A DNA stretch of 64,000 bases from Mesorhizobium_L sp035547755 (GCA_035547755.1 DASZUG010000074.1:62001-126000), one strand, 5' to 3'. Positions 36,901 to 45,350 are shown, numbered from the stretch's first letter. The notes: a model not told the origin generated them from the letters alone. Numbers and translations are program-made.

Positions 36901-37119
36901 TTCATCTTCGGCGTCATTCCGCTGGTCATCGCCTCGGGCGCCGGCGCCGGCGCACGCCAGTCGATCGGCACGACCGTCTTCGGCGGCATGATCGCGGCGA
37001 CGCTGATCGGCATGCTTCTCGTCCCGCCGCTCTATGTCTCGACATTCCGGACGCGGGAGCGGGTGAGAAGCCTCTTCCGCCGCGGGACGGCCGGGAATGT
37101 GGCGGCGGACAGGGGGTGA
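33973..37119 (+). CDS. RND efflux transporter, HAE1 (MexF/AcrB-like) family
   Basis: A 1048-residue inner-membrane proton/drug antiporter. It starts MLSGFFIDRPKLAIVISIIIVLAGILAL and has the proton-relay motif AIVLAITLVVDDAIVVVENVQRN and the relay lysine in LAAKNAILIVQFSEVER. Full length. It forms a two-gene operon with the preceding adaptor; no outer-membrane factor is encoded here. Together with the pump at 25877 the window carries two complete but channel-less RND systems. Confidence 0.95.
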   Translation: MLSGFFIDRPKLAIVISIIIVLAGILALTVIPIAQYPQITPPQIRVSATYPGADAQTVANTVAAPIENQINGVENALYISSTSANTGHYSLTITFAIGSDPDIDQVNVQNRLQLAESQLPAAVTQQGMTVRKASTGFLMAVNLFSPKGTLSDLFVSNYANVNILQQVSRLEGVGDAQILGLHEYSMRIWMNPDKMRALGVTPSDVSAAIQAQNIQASAGSVGAEPMSGAVQQQLTITARGRLDDPKQFGNIIVKTNPDGGVVRVRDIGRVELGAQTYTSSSTLNGRPTATLVISQSPNANALQVAEEVRKELKTLSAQFPQDLTYSILFDSTQFVTATIEEILTTLGITFLIVVTVIFLFLQDWRATLIPTIAVPVSLIGVFPVLYLFGYSANTITMFAIVLAITLVVDDAIVVVENVQRNLEEHPDASVIETTRKAMIQITTPVIATTLVLVAVFAPVALLPGITGQLYRQFAVTISVAVVISAINALTLSPALCALLLRKPRQRGGLFRIFENGLERSRGAYGKSAHFLSRHLVIGLAAFLLIAAGSYFLLKLVPTGFLPSEDQGYFMVDAQLPNAASLSRTQAVMSEVTDKLRAIDGVADVISISGFSPISGSTTNAGFAIVVLKPWDQRTTPETGIDGILGKVRGELAAMPQAQINAFNPPSIPGLGSTGGFDLFVQAQQNQSLQDLTSVANALVYAANQDHSLSAVFTTFTFNVPQIYIDLNRTQAAIYGISPSTVFSTLQASLGAQFVNNFNIGPNVYQVQIQNEAQYRKSIDDIGNVYIRSSSGGMVPLSAIATIKTTVGPPSESRYNLFPAVEINGSSASGVSSGQALAAMGKVAAKTLPKGYGFDWSGISYQEVQAGSQSAIAFVLAILFGYLFLVGQYESWTVPVSVILSVVVASFGALAALLIRQHANDVYAQIGLVLLIGLAAKNAILIVQFSEVERENGAPVLEAARTGLMQRFRAIVMTALAFIFGVIPLVIASGAGAGARQSIGTTVFGGMIAATLIGMLLVPPLYVSTFRTRERVRSLFRRGTAGNVAADRG

Positions 37120-37152
37120 GGGCGGAGCCTGAGGTTTGGCGTCGCCGTTGCA

Positions 37153-37388
37153 GTGCGTCCTTCGAGGCTCGCTTCGCTCGCGCCTCAGGATGAGGACCGC
37201 TGGCGCCAGACTCCTTCATCCTGAGGTGCCCGCGTAGCTTCGTCAGACATGGATTGCAGTTCCTGTTTGCGCCAGACTCCCTCATCGTGAGGTGCCCGCG
37301 TAGCCTACAAGGCCCTGGTGCGCGCGCTCGGCGGGCGCCAGACCCCCTCATCCTGAGGTGCCCGCGTAGCGGGCCTCGAAGGACGCAC
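37153..37388. repeat. Composite rhizobial palindromic repeat cluster
   Basis: Outer perfect inverted repeats GTGCGTCCTTCGAGG (37153-37167) and CCTCGAAGGACGCAC (37374-37388) enclose three direct copies of a 36-base unit (GCGCCAGAC...CCCGCGTAGC type) at 37203-37238, 37269-37304 and 37335-37370. The period is exactly 66 bases and the two 30-base spacers differ. The sequence is of the CTCATCCTGAGG/CCTCGAAGGACG type common between rhizobial genes. It may also end transcription of the RND operon and of ugd. Confidence 0.85.
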
Positions 37389-37444
37389 CCGACAGTCCAA
37401 CGGATATCGATTGACCCGCAGTAGGAAACCGAATCAGCTTCCTC

Positions 37445-38806
37445 CTACCGCTCTTTCAATTCCGCGAAATCATGGCTCCCGGCGGTGTCCGCCTCGACGA
37501 CTCTTCGTCCGATCGAGACATAGTGGAAACCGCTCTCGGCCATCTCCCGCAGCGAAAAGATGTTGCGCAGATCGATCATGACGGGCCTCGCCATCAGCTT
37601 GCGGTATGCCTCCGGCTTCCTGTCGCGGAACTCCTTCCATTCCGTCGCGATGACGCAGATATCCGCTCCCTTGAGGGCCTCGTCGGCGCTGGAGCAATAG
37701 GCGATCACGTCGCCGATGACGGACCGGGCCTGCTCCATGCCTTCGGGATCGTAGGCGTGGACGATCGCGCCCATCTGGGCCAGTTCCTCGGCGATGACGA
37801 CAGCGACGCTGTCGCGCACGTCGTCCGTGTTGGGCTTGAACGTCAGGCCGAGGAAAGCGATGCGGCGGCCGCGCACGTCGCCCCCGGCGGCCTCGACCAC
37901 CTTGGCGACCATGCGGTGGCAGCGCTGACGGTTGACCGAGATCACCGCCTCCACGATGGTCGCAGGACTGAGCGCCCTTTCGCCGATATGGACCATGGCG
38001 AGCGTGTCCTTCGGAAAGCACGAGCCGCCATAGCCCGGGCCGGGCTGCAGGAACGCGCGGCCGATGCGCCGGTCCGTGCCCATGCCGCGTGAGACGTCCT
38101 CGATGTTGCCGCCGACTTTCTCGCAGATATCGGCCATCTCGTTGATGAAGCTGACCTTCGTGGCAAGGAAGGTGTTGGCGGCGTATTTGATGAGTTCGGA
38201 GGAAACCACATCCGTGCTGACGAACTCGACGCCGTCGTCGATGAAGGGCTGGTAAAGGCGCTCGAGCATCTCGCGCGCGCGGCCGCTTTCCGTGCCGATC
38301 ACGATGCGGTCTGGATGCATGAAATCGTAGATGGCGTTGCCTTCGCGCAGAAATTCCGGATTGGAAGCGATCTCGAAATCGAGGCCCGGATTGGCTTCGG
38401 AAACGATGCGGCGGACCTGAAAGCCCGTTCCGGCGGGCACGGTCGATTTCGTCACGATGACGGCGAAATGGTCGAGCGCCCGCCCGATCTCCTCAGCCGC
38501 GGCATAGACATATTGGAGATCGGCATTGCCGTCGAGCTTCCGTGTCGGCGTGCCGACGGCGATGAGGACGATCGCGGCATCGCGAACCGCTTCGGCGGTG
38601 TCGGTGGTGAAGTGCAGCCGGCCCGCCCGGATATTGTTCTCCACCATTTCGGGAAGGCCGGGTTCGTAGATGGGGGTGATACCCTTCTTCAGCTTCTCGA
38701 TCTTGTCGGAAGCCCTGTCGACGCAGGTGACGTCCCAGCCGATATCGGCGAGACAGGTTCCACTGACGAGGCCGACATAGCCGGTTCCGATAATCGCGAC
38801 CTTCAT
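37445..38806 (-). CDS. UDP-glucose 6-dehydrogenase
   Basis: A 453-residue NAD-dependent dehydrogenase converting UDP-glucose to UDP-glucuronate in two oxidations. The Rossmann loop is IGTGYVGLVSGTCLADIGWDV at the N terminus; the catalytic cysteine is in GPGYGGSCFPKDTLAM near residue 260; and GLTFKPNTDDVRDS near 320 is the second family signature. Length agrees with TuaD/RkpK-type enzymes. Divergent from a glycosyltransferase, it probably feeds glucuronate into an exopolysaccharide or lipopolysaccharide. Confidence 0.95.
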   Translation of the reverse strand: MKVAIIGTGYVGLVSGTCLADIGWDVTCVDRASDKIEKLKKGITPIYEPGLPEMVENNIRAGRLHFTTDTAEAVRDAAIVLIAVGTPTRKLDGNADLQYVYAAAEEIGRALDHFAVIVTKSTVPAGTGFQVRRIVSEANPGLDFEIASNPEFLREGNAIYDFMHPDRIVIGTESGRAREMLERLYQPFIDDGVEFVSTDVVSSELIKYAANTFLATKVSFINEMADICEKVGGNIEDVSRGMGTDRRIGRAFLQPGPGYGGSCFPKDTLAMVHIGERALSPATIVEAVISVNRQRCHRMVAKVVEAAGGDVRGRRIAFLGLTFKPNTDDVRDSVAVVIAEELAQMGAIVHAYDPEGMEQARSVIGDVIAYCSSADEALKGADICVIATEWKEFRDRKPEAYRKLMARPVMIDLRNIFSLREMAESGFHYVSIGRRVVEADTAGSHDFAELKER

Positions 38807-39170
38807 TCTGGTATCCTTCGATCGATGGCCATAAAGGGACGGAACAATGTGCGCCGAACTTAATTGTTGCGGTGCAGCACGTAAAGGAACGCCTGTACGG
38901 AGAAGCCGTCCGTTTCAAGGCAGCCGGGCGGGAGTCGAGCCTTCTGGAAACCCGGAAAAGCAGTCCAACTCCTCGAAAACGCCCGGTTTTGGCGGAATAT
39001 CCCTGCTTGGCAAGCGCATCCTCGGCGGGCGGCGAGGAGGCTTCAATAATGGTTACGCGGAGACATATTCGCGCCCGATGCAGTCAAAAATCATTCGTGA
39101 TCCCCTAAAACGTTTCATATGGGCGGCAGTCCCGCCACCGCCTTTCGACCACTTCACGCCGAACCCTGAT
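38807..39170. other. Divergent intergenic region between ugd and glycosyltransferase
   Basis: A 364-base gap. The glycosyltransferase frame stays open back to 38847, so an earlier start such as the ATG at 39078 is possible, but the added residues are low in family character. Promoters for both directions should lie here; no clear operator was found. Confidence 0.45.
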
Positions 39171-40187
39171 ATGACGAAACCGATCCTTGCATTGAAGCCG
39201 CTGAAAGCCGAGGGCAACAGCTTTTCGGGGCTCTTCTCCAGTCATATAGACGGCGAGGCTTTCGAGCGCGTCGGCTTCGAATGGGAAAAGCTCGGGCGCG
39301 GCGTCTATGATGTGGTTCTCTTCCATTGGCCGACGGAGTTCTTCCGTCCCGAAAGCCGCAAGGCGACGCTGAAACTGCTCGGCCGGATGCTCAGGGACAA
39401 ACTGCGCCATGGGACGAGATTCGTCTGGGTCGCGCACAATCTCGAACCGCATGACGGCGGCGGCATGAAATCGGCGCTGACGGCGCGGCTGTTCCTCAGG
39501 CTGCTCGACGGCGTGATCCTGCTTTCCAGCCATTCGCGCGACGAATTGCATCGCCTCTATCCGGCAAGCAGGCGCATCCCCGCGCTGGCGACGGTGCATG
39601 GCCGCTATATGCCGCTTGCCTCGGAGCCGAAGGACGTCATCCCGGCCGAGAGGCGGAACCGCCTCCTCTTCTTCGGCATGGTCCGCGCCTACAAGAATGT
39701 CGAGCGGCTGGTCGCCGAGGCCCATAAGGTGAACACGACGCCGTTTTCCCTCACCATCACCGGGGTCTGTTTCGATGCAGCGCTCAGGGAGAGGATATAT
39801 GCGGCCGCGGCGGGCGACCCGCGCATAAGGCTCGACATGCGCGACAGCTTCGTGCCCGACGACGAGCTAGAGCACACGATCGACGCCCATGACGCGGTCG
39901 TCCTGCCCTACCGCAATATATTGAACAGCGGCGTCGCGCTCCATGCGCTGGGGCGCAACAAGCCGATCCTGGCGCCTGCGATCGGCAGCCTGCCGGAATT
40001 GCAGGCCATGGTCGGAGGCGACTGGGTGCATCTGTTCGAGGGGGAAATCTCCGCCGCCACGCTCGAACGCTTTTTCGCTGATCTGGAGCGCTGCACCGCG
40101 CCGCGCCCCGATCTCGGCGCTTTCGACTGGGAACGCGTCGGCGCCGACGTGACGCGCTTTCTGCAATCCTTGTCCAAACGCCGCTGA
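39171..40187 (+). CDS. GT-B-type glycosyltransferase
   Basis: A 338-residue cytoplasmic transferase of the GT4-like kind. The N-terminal half holds TRFVWVAHNLEPHDGG (compare the TAHN/WTxHNxxPH motif of exopolysaccharide beta-mannosyltransferases), and the C-terminal half the donor-binding ILNSGVALHALGRNKPILAPAIGSLPELQAMVGG around residues 245-280. LLFFGMVRAYKNVERLVAEA marks the linker typical of the fold. I use the ATG at 39171. The divergent UDP-glucose dehydrogenase supports a role in surface polysaccharide. Donor and acceptor unknown. Confidence 0.8.
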   Translation: MTKPILALKPLKAEGNSFSGLFSSHIDGEAFERVGFEWEKLGRGVYDVVLFHWPTEFFRPESRKATLKLLGRMLRDKLRHGTRFVWVAHNLEPHDGGGMKSALTARLFLRLLDGVILLSSHSRDELHRLYPASRRIPALATVHGRYMPLASEPKDVIPAERRNRLLFFGMVRAYKNVERLVAEAHKVNTTPFSLTITGVCFDAALRERIYAAAAGDPRIRLDMRDSFVPDDELEHTIDAHDAVVLPYRNILNSGVALHALGRNKPILAPAIGSLPELQAMVGGDWVHLFEGEISAATLERFFADLERCTAPRPDLGAFDWERVGADVTRFLQSLSKRR

Positions 40188-40318
40188 AGTCGCCGCCTCC
40201 ATGCCCTCCTGTTTCGCTCTGTACCACGGCGAGACATCGGGTTAGACAATGCCGAGGGGACAGCAACCTCCTGCAACGAAACACGACAAAACATCGCGGA
40301 CAGGCCGCCGGCAAAGTG

Positions 40319-41389
40319 ATGATCCGGAAATCGACCCTCCTTCTCCATGTGAAAGCGGTGCTGGCGCTGGCCCTGCTTCTCGGCGGCGCACCCGCCATTG
40401 CCCGACCTGGCGTGACGGTGAAGCCGCTCCAAAATCCGCCGGGCGAGATCGCCTATCCGCGGATCGTGGCCGGGACGAGCGAAGCGGTGCGCCGGCAGGT
40501 GAACAAGGCGCTTGCCGAGCGCGAGAAAGCCGACCGCGACCAGCGCCGCGACTGCCTCGCCGCGATCCGGCAGGCCCGCCAGAAACCGGACGCCGACAGT
40601 TTCAACGAGACGATCGAGGCGAGCTACGTGTCGGCACGCTATCTTTCGATCGATGTGCGGCGGAGCTATTTCTGCGCCACCGCCTATCCCACGGCGGGTG
40701 CGGGCGATCCGCTTACCTTTGACCTTGAAACCGGCAAGGCGCTCGACTGGAAAAAGGTTTTCAGGCCAGGCTTCCTGCCACAGGAAGGCGAGGCGAAGCC
40801 CTCTGCGCTGACCCGCCTCTACCGGGCGCGATACGCCGCCTCGGACGAAGAGCAGGAGTGCAAGGATGTCGTCTCCGGCCAGGACCCATTCGAGGGAGGC
40901 GCGCTTCTGTGGCTCGATTCCGCCAAGGGCGGCCTCGTGGCGCAGCCCGACTTCCCGCATGTGATCGCGGCCTGCGCCAGGACGATTGCGTTCCGCTCCA
41001 AGGATCTCGCGCCCTATGCCGACTCCGTTTTCCTGCGCGATCTCGAAGCCGCCGCCGCGCCGGCCTGCCGAGCCGGGGCGCATGACTGCCCGATCACGCT
41101 GCGCATCGCGCGGGGCGGCGACACGGCCAAGGCCGAAGGCGTGTTCCGCAAAGGCGAGGATTGCTGCGCCTATGTGTTTCAGGCGCGGGCCGGCCAGGTC
41201 ATGACCTGGCGTTTCAATGGGCCGGCGGCGCGGGAGACGATCCGCTATCCCGACGGCAAGGTGGACGGCCCCGGCATCCCGCCCCGGATTACGCTCCCCG
41301 CCACGGGCAGCTACGTCTTCAGCGCCAGCCCCAACCTGATGGCAGATGGCGCCTTCGGCCCGTTCACCTTGACCGTCCAAATCCGGTAG
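40319..41389 (+). CDS. Secreted protein of unknown function
   Basis: A 356-residue precursor with a signal peptide (KSTLLLHVKAVLALALLLGGAPAIA), so periplasmic or extracellular. It contains six or more cysteines (RRDCLAA, SYFCATAY, QECKDVV, IAACART, APACRAGAHDC, EDCCAYVF) that may form disulfides. PLTFDLETGKALDWKKVFRPGFLP resembles the calcium/carbohydrate-associated DUF3298-like strand pattern only weakly. The ATG at 40319 directly follows an alternative GTG. No catalytic signature is recognised and there is no obvious operon partner. Confidence 0.65.
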   Translation: MIRKSTLLLHVKAVLALALLLGGAPAIARPGVTVKPLQNPPGEIAYPRIVAGTSEAVRRQVNKALAEREKADRDQRRDCLAAIRQARQKPDADSFNETIEASYVSARYLSIDVRRSYFCATAYPTAGAGDPLTFDLETGKALDWKKVFRPGFLPQEGEAKPSALTRLYRARYAASDEEQECKDVVSGQDPFEGGALLWLDSAKGGLVAQPDFPHVIAACARTIAFRSKDLAPYADSVFLRDLEAAAAPACRAGAHDCPITLRIARGGDTAKAEGVFRKGEDCCAYVFQARAGQVMTWRFNGPAARETIRYPDGKVDGPGIPPRITLPATGSYVFSASPNLMADGAFGPFTLTVQIR

Positions 41390-41482
41390 CGCGATTGCCT
41401 GCCGACCATGGAGGGCCAGACCTTCAGCGGATGTCGGGGATGAACCGTTCGAGGCGGCCGGGATCGATCCGTGGAGCGGACC

Positions 41483-41755
41483 TCAGCAGCTTGACGACTT
41501 CATTTTCGGGCGTTTCTGCGGATGCTGGGAACAAGTCTTTTGAGTTGTTGCTCTTGGGTTCTTTTTTTTCATCGACGCCGAAGCATGCTGTTTTCCGGCA
41601 TTGCTTTGTGACCCCATGGAATGAGTTGCCTCATGGTTCTTCTGGACCGAGGTATGTTTCCGGGGAGGGTTCGACTGGTTCGCCTGCGCATAGGTCGCGG
41701 GCACGGCCGCGATCGACGTTCCGCAGACAAGACCAAGGATGAGAAAAGGTCGCAT
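41483..41755 (-). CDS. Small secreted basic, low-complexity protein
   Basis: A 90-residue precursor: a signal peptide MRPFLILGLVCGTSIAAVPATYAQ, then a polar stretch rich in Lys, Ser, His, Gln and Asn with two late cysteines. AAAGGA lies 6-7 bases before the chosen ATG; another ATG two codons upstream overlaps that site. Predicted to be disordered. Function unknown. Confidence 0.55.
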   Translation of the reverse strand: MRPFLILGLVCGTSIAAVPATYAQANQSNPPRKHTSVQKNHEATHSMGSQSNAGKQHASASMKKKNPRATTQKTCSQHPQKRPKMKSSSC

Positions 41756-42007
41756 GGGCATTCCTTTCAGCTGGGCCGCCCGCGTCCGAGACTTCCAGAT
41801 GCCGATCATTCGAGGAAGCAGCGCGCCAACGGCCGCCATATCGGTTCACGGAACACCGAAGATCATGGAATGTTCCAGACGGACCCGCGCGCCGAGGCCG
41901 GCCAGGCTGATTGTCCGGTGCGAGGCGCGCGGCCACCCATTGCCGCCGAAGACGCGTGGGTCAGTCGGCTTGGCGGCCAATGGATTTGCATGATGATTTC
42001 CGCGTCT
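41756..42007. other. Intergenic region without recognised features
   Basis: About 250 bases between the small secreted protein and the repeat at 42008. No gene with family resemblance is visible on either strand. It should hold the promoter of the small secreted gene. Confidence 0.5.
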
Positions 42008-42069
42008 CTAGAGCCTTTCATGGTTAGCTGGAAACGGTTCTGTTTCCATCTAACCCTGAACCGCTCTAG
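42008..42069. repeat. Dispersed rhizobial inverted-repeat element, short hairpin form
   Basis: CTAGAGC...GCTCTAG ends (42008-42014 and 42063-42069) enclose a long imperfect hairpin. Bases 42016-42042 are identical to 22614-22640. The right end overlaps the TAG stop codon of the acyl-CoA ligase gene (42066-42068), so the element also supplies the stop and perhaps the transcription terminator of the operon. Confidence 0.8.
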
Positions 42070-43706
42070 CGCCAGCAATTGTCCTGGCGGTCGAAAGCGC
42101 CAAGCCGCAGATCCTCGACATCGGCAATCAACTGCTTCTTCTGGATTTTCCTTGACGGCGTTCGCGGGAAATCACCTTCGATATAGGCGATGTATCGAGG
42201 GATCTTGAACCTGGCCAACCGCGTCTCGCAATGCGCCAGAACCTTCTCCGGCGGTACGTCTTTGGAAGAAAGTCCTTCTTTCAACTTGAGATAAGCCTTG
42301 ACCTCTTCCTTGCGCAGGGGATCGGGCACCGGCACGACGGCCGCCTCCTCGATCTCCGGCAAGTCCCTCAGCGCGGCTTCCACTTCGTTCGCGGCGATGT
42401 TCTCTCCGCCGCGCTTGATCATGTCCTTTATGCGGCCGACGATGAAATGATATCCGTTCTCGTCGCGGCGGAAGAGATCGCCTGTCCGGAACCAGCGGCC
42501 GCGGAAGCTTTCCGCATTTGCCTCGGGCCGCTTGTAATAGCCCCAAAGCAAGGCGCGGCCGGCGACCCAAAGCTCCCCGACCTCGTTGACGGGAACCTCG
42601 TTGCCCGCCTCGTCGCAGATCTTCAGCTCCCGGAACGGCGCGGCGAGCCCGCATGTCCTTTCATAGGCCATATGACCCGCCGACGGCGGCATGATGGTGG
42701 CGCTGCCGATCTCCGTCATGCCGTAGCCTTCGCGGGCGGTGACGCCGAAGCGTTCCTCGACCTCCCGCCTCGCATCGGCCCGCCAGCCATAAATGCTGAC
42801 ATATTTGAGCGACAGTTCCTTATCGGCGTCCCCCCTGGCCTGCTGCTTCAGCGCCGGTTCGGGAAAGATGCAGTAATGGATTTCATACCGCTTCAGCCAA
42901 TCGTAGAAGCGCGTGAGGCTCATGCGCCGCGCGACGTGGGCCGTTCCTCCGAGAGCCATCGTCATGAGGAACTGCCACATGGGGTCCATGTAGAAGAACG
43001 GCGCCCAGATCAGCACATTCTTCACCTCGCCGTCCCGGCCGCGAAAGAACGCGGCGCAATGGGCGATGAGCATCCAATAATCGTGCGTCAGCATGCAGCC
43101 CTTGGGAAAGCCCGTCGTGCCGGACGTATATTGGAGATTCAGCAGGTCCGTCCTCGTCACCGCCGACGGTGGCTGGAATGCCACGTCGCCTTCCTCGACC
43201 AGCCGTTCCCAGGAGGGTCCGTGATCGTCTCCCGCGCCACGCACGATAATGTTTGCGTCGGCGAGCATTTGGGGACGCCTGGGCATCTGGCGCACCGTAT
43301 CGGCATATTCCGCGTCGACAATCACGAATTGCGCATCGGAATCGTTGACGACAAAGGAAACCTCCTCCGGCGTATAGGCCGTGTTGACGGGGACGAGCAC
43401 GGCGCCGATCCTCCCCAGAGCGATCCAGGTCAGCGGAAACGCGGCGACGTTCGGCAGCATGACGGCTACATGCGTCCCCTTCCGCACGCCTTTCCTGACA
43501 AGCGAACTCGCGAGCCTGTTCGCCTTTTCATGGAGTGAGCGGTAGGTCAGTTCTTCCCCTTCCTCGAACCATTTCGCGACGAGTTTGTCGCCATGCGTTT
43601 CCGCGCGGCTTCTGACAAATTCGCCCAGCGATTCGGGAACGTCCGTTGCTTCGGTCCGGGCCCGAAGCTCATTCATCTCGGCAACGCCGCGATCAAGCGC
43701 AGACAT
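42066..43706 (-). CDS. Acyl-CoA ligase (CaiC-like, AMP-forming)
   Basis: A 546-residue class I adenylate-forming ligase. Motifs: LLNLQYTSGTTGFPKGCMLTH near residues 188-208, REGYGMTEIGSATIMPP near 338, RTGDLFRRDENGYHFIVGRIKDMIKRGGENIAANEVE near 420-456, and the catalytic lysine in FPRTPSRKIQKKQL near the C terminus. The ATG at 43706 follows GAGG; a start 11 codons earlier is unsupported. Last gene of the ABC importer/crotonase operon. It probably activates the imported carboxylate with CoA; it most resembles carnitine/crotonobetaine-type ligases, but the substrate is not proven. Confidence 0.9.
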   Translation of the reverse strand: MSALDRGVAEMNELRARTEATDVPESLGEFVRSRAETHGDKLVAKWFEEGEELTYRSLHEKANRLASSLVRKGVRKGTHVAVMLPNVAAFPLTWIALGRIGAVLVPVNTAYTPEEVSFVVNDSDAQFVIVDAEYADTVRQMPRRPQMLADANIIVRGAGDDHGPSWERLVEEGDVAFQPPSAVTRTDLLNLQYTSGTTGFPKGCMLTHDYWMLIAHCAAFFRGRDGEVKNVLIWAPFFYMDPMWQFLMTMALGGTAHVARRMSLTRFYDWLKRYEIHYCIFPEPALKQQARGDADKELSLKYVSIYGWRADARREVEERFGVTAREGYGMTEIGSATIMPPSAGHMAYERTCGLAAPFRELKICDEAGNEVPVNEVGELWVAGRALLWGYYKRPEANAESFRGRWFRTGDLFRRDENGYHFIVGRIKDMIKRGGENIAANEVEAALRDLPEIEEAAVVPVPDPLRKEEVKAYLKLKEGLSSKDVPPEKVLAHCETRLARFKIPRYIAYIEGDFPRTPSRKIQKKQLIADVEDLRLGAFDRQDNCWR

Positions 43707-43735
43707 AGGTGATACCTCGTTCGATAGGATGCTGA

Positions 43736-44536
43736 TCAAAGGACGGATTTCAGCGGCTTCGTCTTGGACAAGGGAGGCGTGGCGTCCATCGTGGTGCGCT
43801 GTAAGCGGTAGAGATGGGCGGCGACGGCGGTCGCCTGTTCGCGGGTCATATCCTGGGCCCGGTAATAGGCCTCCATTTCGGTTCGAACAGCGATCGGGGG
43901 ATGACCGGCGATCCTGTCGGCGATCTTTCTCGCGCGCTCCATCAGCTTGTCCGGCGCCACGATCTCGTTGATCATGTGGTTGCGAAGGGCGGCTTCGGCA
44001 TCGAACGGTTCTCCGGTCAGGGCAAGCCAGAGCGCCGCGACATGGGGAATTTGCCGGCCAAGCCGCGTGGTGCCGCTGGCGCCGCCCATGCCGAAGGCGA
44101 TTTCCGGCAATCCGAAGATCGCATTGGGACTGGCGATGCGAATATCGGTGAGTTGCAGCAGATAGATCATGCCCTGCCCCATCACCGGGCCATTGACGGC
44201 GCCGATGATCGGCTTGAAGCGCTCCTGCACCAAGCGCCGCACTTCATACTCCCAGCCTGGATATTCGGGCGTCGCGTTGCGGTCGATGGGGTAAAGATGG
44301 CGCTCCACCGTCTCCGCGACGGTCCGCTTCGGACGGACCGTCTTGATGTCGTCGCCCGCGCAGAAGGCGCGCGTGCCGGCGCCGGTGAATATGCCGACAT
44401 GGACCGAGCGATCGGCCATGAAGTCCTGCAGGATATGGTAGAATTCCCTGTGGAGTTCGGGCGTGAAGACATTCACCGGCGGATTGTCGATGGTGATCGT
44501 GGCGACGTTGCCGTCGACCTCGTACCTTAGCGGCAT
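43736..44536 (-). CDS. Crotonase-family protein (enoyl-CoA hydratase/isomerase-like)
   Basis: A 266-residue crotonase-fold protein. The oxyanion-hole segments FCAGDDIK near 58-65 and AVNGPVMGQGMIYLLQ near 113-128 are recognisable, as is FGLPEIAFGMGGASGTTRL. The second catalytic Glu of hydratases is kept (Glu145 in LPEI), but the first, expected five residues after the GGG-like loop, is Ile124. So it may not be a classical hydratase. AGGAG lies 8 bases upstream of the ATG. It lies 29 bases upstream of the acyl-CoA ligase and is probably co-transcribed with it. Confidence 0.85.
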   Translation of the reverse strand: MPLRYEVDGNVATITIDNPPVNVFTPELHREFYHILQDFMADRSVHVGIFTGAGTRAFCAGDDIKTVRPKRTVAETVERHLYPIDRNATPEYPGWEYEVRRLVQERFKPIIGAVNGPVMGQGMIYLLQLTDIRIASPNAIFGLPEIAFGMGGASGTTRLGRQIPHVAALWLALTGEPFDAEAALRNHMINEIVAPDKLMERARKIADRIAGHPPIAVRTEMEAYYRAQDMTREQATAVAAHLYRLQRTTMDATPPLSKTKPLKSVL

Positions 44537-44546
44537 GATAATACTC

Positions 44547-45350
44547 CTAGCTTTTTCCCATTTGTGACTTTTGCTGAACCGCCTTGCGGCGCAGGAACTC
44601 GGCAATGCCCATCGCGATGACGGTGAACGCCACCATCAGCGTGGAAATCGGTGCGATGACGGGACTGAGTTCGAAACGCAGGTCCGTCCATATCCGGACC
44701 GGAAGGGTTTGCTTGTCGCCCATGACGAAGAGGGCGACGATCAATTCATCGAACGAGATGAAGAAGACGAAGATCGCGGCCGATACGATGCTGGGCGTCA
44801 GCGAAGGGAAAGTCGCGGCAAAGAAGCCGCGTACCGGGCCGGCGCCCATGATCCGGGCGGCTCTCTCCAAAGTGGGATCGATCTGCCGCAGCGCAGATGA
44901 GATGATGAGGATGGTGAACGGAAGCCCGAGGACGCTGTGAGCGACGATGAGGAGAAGTTCCTCCCCGGTCATTCCGAGCGCGACGGCGGCGATGAACAGG
45001 GCCAGCGCGAAGACGATCTGCGGGACGATGGCGGGGGAGGCGAACATCCCCGAAAGGAAGCCGCGCCACGGCATGTGGCCCCGCTCGAGCGCAATCGAGC
45101 CTAGGCATCCCAGAAATGTGGAGAGCAGGCACGATGAGAGCGCTATCCGCAGCGACCTGAAGGTCGATTCGAGCCAGGGCGTGCTCGAAAAATATTCGAC
45201 ATACCAGCGCAGTCCGAAGCTTCTGGGCGGAAAGTGCATGAATTCCTGCCGCCCGAACGACAGGGGCACGATGATCAGCACCGGCATCAGAAGATAAGCG
45301 ATGACGATCCAGAAATACGCCGTGAGAAATATGCCGGGGCGCCGCGTCAT
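44547..45350 (-). CDS. ABC transporter permease, PotC-like
   Basis: A 267-residue inner-membrane permease of the spermidine/putrescine class with six hydrophobic segments and the EAA-type coupling loop DPTLERAARIMGAGPVRGFFAATFPSLTPSI near 165-195. The ATG overlaps the stop of the partner permease (ATGA at 45347-45350); an open frame upstream is an out-of-context extension. It ends 10 bases before the crotonase gene. Confidence 0.9.
   Translation of the reverse strand: MTRRPGIFLTAYFWIVIAYLLMPVLIIVPLSFGRQEFMHFPPRSFGLRWYVEYFSSTPWLESTFRSLRIALSSCLLSTFLGCLGSIALERGHMPWRGFLSGMFASPAIVPQIVFALALFIAAVALGMTGEELLLIVAHSVLGLPFTILIISSALRQIDPTLERAARIMGAGPVRGFFAATFPSLTPSIVSAAIFVFFISFDELIVALFVMGDKQTLPVRIWTDLRFELSPVIAPISTLMVAFTVIAMGIAEFLRRKAVQQKSQMGKS

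Noticed and set aside
37203..37370. CRISPR-like array: three 36-bp repeats with 30-bp spacers
   Set aside because: Repeats are imperfect and match rhizobial palindromic intergenic sequence; only three units, framed by an inverted repeat, with no cas genes.
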